Positions 55,601 to 64,000 of a stretch of 64,000 bases of DNA are shown piece by piece. Both the position numbers and the translations under genes were made by a program. Numbering within the stretch: the first letter of the stretch is position 1; every line of letters begins with the position of its first letter. Location: contig JAFKAC010000073.1 of the NCBI GenBank assembly GCA_025766275.1, positions 186,001 through 250,000 of the forward strand, given 5' to 3'. This DNA comes from Lactarius indigo. Taxonomy: Eukaryota; Basidiomycota; Agaricomycetes; Russulales; Russulaceae. The notes beneath the pieces are model-generated. The model ran no database searches. It was not told the DNA's origin and worked only from the letters and a program-made list of their open reading frames with translations.

Positions 55601-56629
55601 TTACATTGTTTCTTCTGTAGTGGCTAGGGAAGCAGAGTTTCCTGGACGATCTCGCATCTCTCGATCCGGACTTGTACCAGGGCCTTATATTTCTGAAGCA
55701 CTACCCAGGAAACCCCGAAGATCTCTCACTCAATTTCACCATTGCTGACGAGGGTGAGATCTTGAACCTAATCGGCGATTTTTTCGGCGCTCAATGTAAC
55801 GCGCAGAATTTGGCGTCGCGCGGACGATCGACCTCAAGCCAAACGGAAGCAACATCCCCGTCTCGCGAGATAACAAGCTCGAGTACATCCTCCGCGTGTC
55901 TCACTACCGCCTCACGAAGCAAATCAAACAACAAAGTGACGCGTTTTTCGAAGGCCTGTCGGATATGATCGACCCGAAGTGGCTCCGGTAACACATGCAC
56001 ACGCACTCTTTTGATACGGTCTATCCTCACGCGTCCCCCGTAAAGGATGTTTAACCAACAAGAACTGCAAGTCTTACTTGGCGGCGTGAATACCCCAATC
56101 GACTTGGATGATCTGCGGCGGAACACGAACTACGGTGGCTTATACAGCGCCGACGAACCGACCATTCTCGCCTTTTGGAAGGTATGCTCGTGCGAGCGGC
56201 AAGGAAGTCTCTTTTTTTTCCTGTCTCACCAATGGTCTCTCAAGGTCGTAGAGGGCTTCGACGCGGAACAACGCCGGGCGTTACTGCGCTTCGTTACGAG
56301 CGTCGGGCGACCACCACTTCTGTACGCATTCCCCTTCCACCTACCTGCAGAATCATGCACTGACTCGTACGTTTTTTCAATAGGGGTTTCGGCGGCCTCG
56401 TCCCCAAGTTTTGTATCCGCGACGCAGGAGGCGACGAGAATCGGCTGCCGACGTCCAGCACCTGCGTGAATCTGCTCAAGGTACATGTCGTCGTTCCTAT
56501 ATAGTATCGGCTCCTTGAGCTGAGCCCATACCTTTTCCTTCGCAGCTGCCTCGCTACCAAAGCGAAAGAGTCCTCCGTCGGAAACTCCTGCAGGCGGTTT
56601 TCTCCGGTGCAGGATTCGATCTGTCCTGA
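52673..56629 (+). CDS. HUL5: HECT-type E3 ubiquitin ligase, Hul5/UBE3C family
   Basis: Multi-exon gene of about 1,030 residues. The start is MHPFTQEKRRKINLGG, the conserved N-terminus, followed by an IQ-like helix (ALCIQSHWRSFQKYRA). A long helical region follows, with RRGLYPLLAKALNDI and PSIPLLVPLLTYPL. The HECT domain begins near SPRLGVLNNIPFAIPFEARV and includes GIDGGGVFKEFLTDLSKEVF, WYRFIGRILGKALYEGILVD and LEYILRVSHYRLTKQI. The catalytic Cys lies in STCVNLLKLP (codon 56,463-56,465), and the end is SGAGFDLS at the stop 56,627-56,629. Hul5/UBE3C binds the proteasome and extends ubiquitin chains on stalled or misfolded substrates. Introns fit GT-AG (for example 54,665-about 54,717, 54,795-54,850, 55,759-55,801). 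The larger ORF from 52,514 is rejected in favour of the conserved start. Confidence 0.9.
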
Positions 56630-59025
56630 AGAAAGAAAAGACTTGGCCGACCGGGGGTGCAGTGCCGTGCCGCCTTTGTATTATGTTAATCGTCGCTGTG
56701 TGCATCCAGGGGATCCCCAGGATGCATTGTCTCTCTTGTACGTGGAGTAGAGATAGATGTTACGTTTTTTTTTTTTAGAATCGCTTGGGAGCGTCGTCAA
56801 TTGTATTTTTTGCAATGTCCTGCTTCGAGTTTTTCTCTCTTTGGATCTGGGTGATATCGTCCCAAACTTACTACCAATACCCGCATTCGTACGGCAGCTG
56901 AACTATCCTTACAGTCTGAGATATATCAGGTCTATCGGGCTTCGGTGAGGTTCGGCTCTCTCCAAGAATTCGATCTCCGCCCGCGACCTTCAACTTCGAG
57001 ACTACAGGAATTGGACCATGAAAGATATTACCGTTCATTCCCTCTCTGCCCATCTGCAAACATCCAATCTCTCCCGACGCGATTCTTACCGTGCTTCAAG
57101 CCCCAAATCCTAGGTCGAACGGCTCAACAGATCTTGAAACGGAGGCGTGAGGTTGAAAGGCGCCTCGCCTCGTTGTAACAGTGATTGGGTGTTCGCAAAG
57201 AATGCGTAGAGGACGTTGATGGTCCTCTGCGCATTTTTTGTGAGGACTGGCGTCTACCAGGCCAACATCTTCGCCATGAAGGTGTTGGTCCGGCGGATAT
57301 TGGTGGTTCTGTCAAGGACTTATGCTCTGATACCGATTCGTCGGCTGGAAAGGTCGTCTCCACTAGTATTAGTGTCCTCCTTGCTGTGAGTGAGTGATCT
57401 CATTTGTCCCCTCCGCACCCGTGCTGTAAAACTGGAGTCTATTAGGTTGTACTGTACCCAAGTCGTCATCGTTGGCGTCTTTTGAGCACATAAAAAACTT
57501 CTACAGACGGATTATGGCGTTTACACCGTTGCTCGGGTGAACGCGATTTCAAAGGAATCAGAGTCGAAAGAGTGAGATTATCGTTTGCGGTTCGTCCTTC
57601 TTGGCCTGTTGATCCCTAGAAATAATCTGAAGAAATTCGTTGGACAGAGTCCGACGGGGGGATATCAGGGTGCGCTTAGGAGGTTGGACGATGATGATGC
57701 CCAAATGATGAATACTACGAATTTGAAAGGAACTCAAAGGAACTCTGAGCGAATATGAAAGGGGCTTGCAGCAGGATCGAGGCAAAGTCAGGATGTTAAC
57801 ACGTCAATGCCCACCTCACGATAAACGAAGCCAGCATTGTCAAAGGTAATCTAAAAACAATCACAGATGGTGCGCAAAACATTTTAGATACACGAATGCC
57901 ATTCTATATGATTACATCCCTATGCAGAAAGGGCAAAAGTGGTCATGCTCCAGACCGCAAATGATGTGGTGCAACTCTTCGGATACATATCCCACAGGCC
58001 TGTCCAGCGTGGGCCCGTTCTTCGTAACCACACTCGCAGACGAAGTGTTTCGGCCTCGTCAGCCTGAAATTAGTTTATGTCTGGTGGAACCCGCTAGCTG
58101 AAAGGGCCGCAAACCTATTCGAAGGACCCAGATGACGACGCGGAGAATAGAGACGACCTCATAGCCGAAGAACCGTCTGGGGTTAATCACCCGTGAGCGG
58201 AGCCGATTCAAACGAATGGGCAAGGCGTGACACCGGACGAGTGGTTCCGTTGAAGTAGATCTCTACCCGACTCGGGTGAAGAGACGAAGAGGGGCCGTCG
58301 ACTAGCGAGAGGAGAGCAGCAGACGAGGCAAGGGCAGGTAGGAACGACGAAGCAGAAACTACAGATACTTAGTGACCTTTTCGTGTCCCATCTTCTGGGG
58401 GGTTTTGATGGTGACCACAGCGATAAACTTGGCTGGGTCACCATCTTCTGGCAGTTACCGAGGGTTTGTCCAAAAAAAAAGATAAGCATGAGCTTCACTA
58501 CCTTCACATTAAGCAATACTTTCTCACGGCCTCATACATGCGAAGTGAGGGTGTGGACGTCTACACGTCCACATTACACGTCCACACTGAAGCTCCACCC
58601 TAAGTTCCGATAACATGAATTACTCCCATAGCTACAGTAAAGGTCTAAAGGCCAAAAGCTTACAGTATATGCCGTACTATCACTTCAGACGAATCCAGCC
58701 CCTCACCATTGTCCCTTTTGTCCTGCAAGGATATCCTAAAAATACAATTACGGTAGGACTGTTGTAGGACTGTTGACACTCGCAAGGCACCAACTCGGTG
58801 AGTAGTTTCACTCAACATGTGGCCTCCACATAGCGCTTTCTGTCTAAGGTTCTGTCACTTAAGTTAGGCTTACTTGTATGCGGTGCTCATGCGGTGCTAT
58901 GATGTGCAGGAGGTCACTGCCCCCTTACTAGTACTCAAGGCTACTACATGCCACTGGCTGTCCTGAGTGTTCCACCCACTGATAGACTCCCCCACCAGAC
59001 GCGTTAATACCCAGATCCTAAACCA
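56630..59025. other. intergenic, no confident gene
   Basis: 3' flank of the ligase and upstream region of the STAND gene. A 70-codon plus ORF (57,185-57,397) has no recognised family. A perfect inverted repeat lies at 58,551-58,587. Confidence 0.45.
58551..58587. repeat. 10-bp-arm inverted repeat upstream of the STAND gene
   Basis: GTGTGGACGT at 58,551-58,560 is the exact complement of ACGTCCACAC at 58,578-58,587, with another ACGTCCAC copy in the 17-nt loop. Could be a hairpin or a clustered regulator site (TGGACGT); function unknown. Confidence 0.5.
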
Positions 59026-62000
59026 ATGTCTCCTACGTCCCTTCAACTCACTGGTACGGGTATCCTTGACGCGGCCTTCACCGACTATGTCAGGCAATTT
59101 GGGATTGACCCATCCAAGCACCCGTTTTTCGACCAGCTTCAGTCCTGCCATTCTCCTAATGACGTCCTTAAGCTTCTCGAAGACAAGGCGAATGAATTCA
59201 AAGACTACCGAGAGGGAAATCGCGAGTTGATCAACTGCCTTAAGCCTGTAGTGGAGGTCACCCATGCGATTTCTAGTGTTCTCGCCGAAGTCATTAGCGT
59301 TGTGAGCCGAATAGGGGCATCCTTCCTGTTCATAATTTCACCACTCTGCTACCAGGTGCCGTTCCAACCAGCGGGGGCAGTCTTCGTTGGCATAAATGTC
59401 CTCCTTACAGTACGTATCCCGTGACACTTCAACTACATGCCCTGATGATATCTGGGCGCTACAGGCAGCCAGCGATGTTAGTTCGAGCTACGATGCACTC
59501 GTCGACCTGTTTGAATGCGTAGGAAATCTCTTGAAACGCCTTCAGATCTACAGCGACATTTCCTTGACTCCCTTAATGGCGGAAATAATCGCGAAGATAA
59601 TGGCCGAATTACTTTCGGTTTTTGCTCTTGCTACAAAGCAAATTAAGCAAGGTAGATTCAGTAAGTGGGCTATTGTCTTCGATATGCGATGACTCAACAT
59701 GGCACAGAAAAATTCGCAAAGAAGCTACTTGGAGAAAGCGAGATCGAGGCTGTCTTGCAGAGGTTGGACCGTCTCACCCAGGAGGAAGGTCGAATGACCA
59801 TGGCGCAGACCCTGGAAGTCGTCCACTGCCTTGTGAATAATGTGAGGGTCGTCACGAACGGTACGCCTAATTTTCTCGGCCATTTATAGTCACACTGAGG
59901 AGTTGTCATGATAGATGGAAAAGTGTCGATAGATGGTATATGGAAGGCTTTGGGTGTGCTTTTGTTCCGTTCGGGCTCGGTCTTGCAGGAGCTGATCAGC
60001 ACACTAGATGCGATGCAACAAATTGCAAATGATATAAACAAGATGATGCGTTCGTTATTGATTCGTCCTGCTAGTATGTGCTAGTTGCGCTCATGCCAGT
60101 TGCAGGTGACCAGTTGCAAGAGAAATCCCGAAGTTGGCTCTCTCCTCCAGATCCGTCGCCAAACTTCAACCTCGCGTGCGAAATCCATCAAGACGGAACT
60201 ACGACGTGGTTTTTCAGGGGAAATGTCTTCGGTGAATGGTGCTCGAAGGGTTCCTTGTTGTGGATCTATGGAAAACGTGCGTTCTGGTATGAGACTTAGA
60301 TCGATCCTGATTCCTTTTCCTTTCCCCCTCTGTAGCGGGTTCGGGAAAAACTATTCTGATGCACGTGGTATTTCATTGTGTTAATTATAGTTATTTACAG
60401 ACTCTACTAGGTCGTCGATCGTTCGAGAAATTGACAGGGTGCATAACGCAGGATTAGCATCGATGGCGTATTTTTATTTCGACTTTAGGGACTCTCAGAA
60501 ACGACACCGGCGCGGTCTTCTCTCTTCTCTCATTTCCCAGCTCAGCGCCGACTCTGATCCCTGCTATCACATTCTGTCTCGTTTATATTCTGCTCACGCT
60601 GGTGGCACACGACAACCTTCCGACGATGCACTTTGGAAATGTCTTGGTGAAATGCTGAAAGTCCAAGGACTGCCTGCAATATACGTCATTATAGATGCTC
60701 TTGACGAATGCCCCAACATCTCCGGGATGCCGACTCCGCGTGAAAGGGTGCTCAAGTTTCTGAAGGATCTTGTCAATTTGCGTCTCCCGAACGTGCACAT
60801 CTGTGTCTCAAGTCGTCCAGAAATCGACATTCGCACCATTCTCGAACCCTTGGCGCCGTTCCGTGTGTCGCTCGATGACGAAAGAGGGCAAAAGGAGGAT
60901 GTCTTGCAATACATCAAATCGGTCGTACACTCTGATCAGAGGTTGCGAAGATGGTCAGTAGAGCACAAGCAATTGGTCATTGATACACTCTCGCATAAAG
61001 CAGATGGGATGTGAGTGGTACATCGTAGCTTCTCGGAACAATCGCTGAATGAATGCGGCAGGTTCAGATGGGTTTATTGCCAGTTGGAAGACCTGCGTCA
61101 GCACTTTCCTGAAGACCTCCAAAGCGCTTTGGATCACATGCCGGAGTCGCTGGATGAAACCTACGAGCGCACGCTACTCGGGATCGACAAAGTGAAGCGG
61201 CAATACGCACGTCGACTATTTCAGTGCCTGACTGTATCCGCTAGACCGCTTCGCGTTGACGAACTTGCGGAGATCCTAGCAATTCGGTTCGATGCAGCAG
61301 CGGTCCCCAATGCCAACACGGTCCGGCAACAAATCAACGCAGAAGAAGACATGCTTTCTGCGTGCTCCAGTCTAATTATCATTGTCAACGTGAACGGATC
61401 CCAAGTGGTCCAGTTTGCCCACATTTCCGTCAAGGAATTCTTGACCTCGGACCGCCTTGCCACCGCGAGCGAGAATCTCGCTCACTATCACATCGTTCCT
61501 CACTTGGCACATGCCACACTCGCGCAAGCTTCCCTCAGCGTCCTACTCCAGCTCGATGACCGCATCGACAAAGACAGTATTAGGAACTTCCCGCTCGCCG
61601 ATTATGCCTCACGATACTGGTTCAAACACGGCCGGTTCGACGACAACGTGTCATCGACCATCCAAGAAGCCACGGAACGTCTGTTTGACCGAGAGAAACC
61701 ACATTTCTCTGCGTGGGTCTGGATATATGACATAGACGACCCTTGGCGGAAATCCATGCCTACGAAGCACCCGGAGCAGCCAGAGGCGACCCCGTTATAT
61801 TATGCCATACTTTGTGGTTTCCACTGGCTTATAGAACGCCTAGTTTCCACCTACCCAGGGGATATTCACGCAAGGGGAGGGCGTTATGGAACTGCATTGC
61901 TCACAGCAGTCTGGAAGGTATGTTTCAACGTTAGTACTTTGTTACCTCTTCAGCGCTGATCTGTATGTCCAGGAGAACGGGGACATGAGCCCACTACACA

Positions 62001-64000
62001 GGACATCGCAGAGAAAATGCGTTGACGTTGTGCAGTTATTACTTGAGCATAATGCGGATGTCAATTGTCAAGACCAAGCGTGCGTGACCCCTCTGCATGC
62101 TGCATCAACGAGAGGAAAATTCGAGGTTTCACGGCTACTCGTCAAGTGGGGTGCGAATGTGAACTCCAGGGATGAGAGAGGCCGGACCCCACTTCTGTTG
62201 GTGTCGTACCATGGACACCTGGATGTCGCCCAGCTCTTGATCGACAGTGGTGCAGATGTGGACGCTTGTGACTACCGAAGCTGGACCCCTTTGCACGCGG
62301 CATCATGGCAGGGGCGTGTCAATATTGTAGAATCACTCGTTCAACACGGCGCAGACGTTAACAAACAAGATAACTACCAAGTGACACCATTGTACCTGGC
62401 GTCAACGAACGGGAAACTCGAGATTCTGCGGCTACTTATCCAGCGGGGTGCAGACGTGCGCTACCAGGACAAAGACGGCTGGACCGCACTTCGGAGGGCA
62501 CTGGAATGGGGACATCTGGATGTGGTCCGGTTCTTAATCGACAGCGGTGCAGATGTGAACTCTCGTGACAACGAAGGCTGGACACCTTTACATTCGGCGT
62601 CGCAAGAGGGGCCCGTCGACATCGTAGAATTACTCATCCACCACGGTGCAGACGTCAACACGCAAAGTAACCACCAGATAACCCCATTGTACATCGCTTC
62701 AACGAACGGGAAACTCGAGATTTTGCGGCTACTTGTCCAGCGAGGTGCAGACGTGCGCTCCCAGGACAAGGACAGCTGGACCCCACTGCAGGCGGCGTCG
62801 TTCCACGGACATCTGCACGTCGCTCGGTTCTTAGTCGACAACGGTGCGAATGTGAACTCTCGTGACAATCAAGGCCGGACCCCTTTGCATTCGGCGTCAC
62901 AGGAGGGGCATGTCGACATTGTAGAATTGCTCATCCAACACGGTGCAGACGTCAACACGCAAAGCGATCACCAAGTGACCCCGTTGCACGTAGCGTTAGC
63001 GAACGGGAAACTCGAGATTTTACAGCTACTCGTCCAGAAAGGTGCGGATATGTGCTCCCAGAATAAGGACGGCTTGACCCCACTGCAGACGGCATCATAC
63101 CTCGGACATCTGGGTATCGTTCGGTTCTTAATCGACAGCGGCGCAGATGTATATTCTCGTGATAACGAAGGCTGGACTCCTTTGCATTCGGCGTCGCAAG
63201 AGGGCCATGTCGATATTGTAGAATTGCTCATCCAACACGGCGCAGACGTCAACACACAAAATGACTACCAAGTGACCCCATTGCACGTGGCGTCAGCGAA
63301 CGGGAAACTCGAGATTTTGCAGCTACTTGTCCAGCGAGGTGCAGATGTGCGCTCCCGGGAAAATGATGGATTGACCCCACTGCAGGCGGCATCATACCTC
63401 GGTCATCTGGATGTCGTTCGGTTTTTAATCGACAGCGGCGCAGATGTAGACTCTCGTAATAACGAAGGCTGGACCCCTTTGCATTCAGCATCGCAGGAGG
63501 GCCACGTCGACATTGTAGAATTACTGATAAAACACGGCGCAGACGTCAACACGCAAAGTGACCACCAAGCGGCCCCTTTATTCCCTACGTCATCGGAGGG
63601 GAAACTCGAGTCTTCGTGGCAACTTGTCAAGCCGGGTGCGGATGTGGACTCCGAGGAGAACGGCTGGACCCCACTTCAGGTGGCGTTGCATAGTGGACAT
63701 CTGGATGTCGCTCAGTTCCTAATCGATGGAGGCGCAGATGTGAACTCTCGTGGCGACAAAAGCTGGACCCCGCTGCACTCAGCAGCAGGAAAAGGCCATC
63801 TTGACATTGTGAAGCTCCTACTCGGGAGCGGTGCGTATTTCAACATTCAAGATAGGACGTCATTGGACCCAGCGTCCGACAATGGGAAACCTAGGGTTGC
63901 GGACTTCCTATCCGGGTACATGGCAGGTCTGATGTCTCTTGATGGCGCTGTCAGTACAGCTCTGTCAACTATCAGTCCACAAAATAGGCACCCTAATGTT
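59026..64000 (+). CDS. STAND/NLR-like protein: Goodbye-NACHT-ankyrin (open at window end)
   Basis: Starts at MSPTSLQLTGTG. The N-terminal helical domain (ILDAAFTDYVRQFGIDPSKH, DVSSSYDALVDLFECVGN, KKFAKKLLGESEIEAVLQRL) fits the fungal Goodbye-type STAND N-terminus. A linker (SRSWLSPPDPSPNFNLA) leads to NACHT: Walker A GKPGSGKT across an intron (60,338-60,352) and Walker B VIIDALDECP. SSRPEIDIRTIL and MFRWVYCQLEDLRQHFP follow, then a winged-helix-like RPLRVDELAEILAI. From about 61,775 ankyrin repeats run to the window edge. In-frame GT-AG introns include 59,301-59,356, 61,012-61,061 and 61,918-61,971. The join after Walker A is unresolved (see findings). Such proteins are fungal NLR analogues linked to heterokaryon incompatibility and sensing of non-self; here that is inference from architecture. 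Confidence 0.85.
62578..63770 (+). repeat. 297-bp higher-order repeat of three ankyrins
   Basis: The block TPLHSASQEG...HVDIVELLI recurs at about 62,579, 62,877, 63,174 and 63,471, a period of about 297 bp, or three 33-residue ankyrins. Neighbouring copies are very similar at the DNA level. Each unit alternates three ankyrin types (HGADVNTQ, RGADVRSQ, SGADVNSR endings). This implies recent tandem duplication or gene conversion. Confidence 0.85.

Noticed and set aside
61775..64000. Repeat array read as CRISPR or satellite
   Set aside because: The repeats are in-frame ankyrin codons within one ORF, with no spacer structure.

Overview
This is a fungal nuclear window, most likely from an Agaricomycete (Basidiomycota). 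The evidence is the many short spliceable introns (about 45-65 nt), small secreted WSC-domain proteins, an Ssu1-type TDT transporter, Hul5/UBE3C, a Goodbye-NACHT-ankyrin STAND protein, and a transposon set typical of that class (Plavaka transposase, chromodomain Ty3/Gypsy). No rRNA, CRISPR or confident tRNA gene was seen. Species cannot be decided from the sequence.

Region 1 (1-42,140) is a tandem array of about 1-2.5 kb units, each carrying a small secreted WSC-domain gene (319-920, 38,992-39,582, 41,335-41,938). Two of the units also carry a decayed second WSC copy. The array is split between units A and B by a set of nested mobile elements whose boundaries can be read to the base. A DNA transposon with 42-bp inverted repeats (2,587-38,610, TA target duplication) carries a DDE transposase gene. 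That gene is itself broken by four LTR-type insertions: two solo LTRs in opposite orientation (3,589-4,092, TSD CGCTG; 5,295-5,823, TSD CTGGC), a 23.5-kb LTR element on the minus strand (6,422-29,960, TSD CTCTG), and a complete 7.7-kb chromodomain Ty3/Gypsy element (30,145-37,881, TSD ACCCC).

The 23.5-kb LTR element is really a ~6-kb element that was hit again, by a 17.5-kb inverted-repeat transposon (8,769-26,270, 2-bp TSD AT). Removing that insert leaves one minus-strand reading frame of about 1,457 codons. It lacks recognisable reverse transcriptase or integrase and ends in a recognisable cyclin box. The frame has four in-frame stops although the two 733-bp LTRs differ at one position. The 17.5-kb insert encodes a Plavaka-type transposase and a divergent accessory gene. 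It also carries pieces of apparently unrelated host genes: the 5' part of a CCH1-type calcium channel on one side, and a mosaic of two ABC transporters (ABCG/PDR and ABCC) on the other.

The Gypsy element shows a candidate self-priming site (11 nt next to the LTR, complementary to a sequence about 35 nt downstream of a TATA box), a candidate -1 frameshift heptamer between gag and pol, and a reverse transcriptase that lacks its YxDD active-site box.

Region 2 (42,200-58,900) is ordinary host sequence: two Ser/Thr-rich single-pass membrane proteins resembling cell-wall sensors (42,674-44,111 plus; 47,423-48,749 minus), an Ssu1-like sulfite/malate transporter between them (45,355-46,750), an alpha/beta hydrolase (51,302-52,462 minus) and a HECT ubiquitin ligase of the Hul5/UBE3C family (52,673-56,629).

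Region 3 (59,026-64,000, open at the right edge) is a STAND/NLR-like gene: Goodbye-type N-terminus, NACHT ATPase, and a long ankyrin tract built from a repeated ~297-bp three-ankyrin unit.
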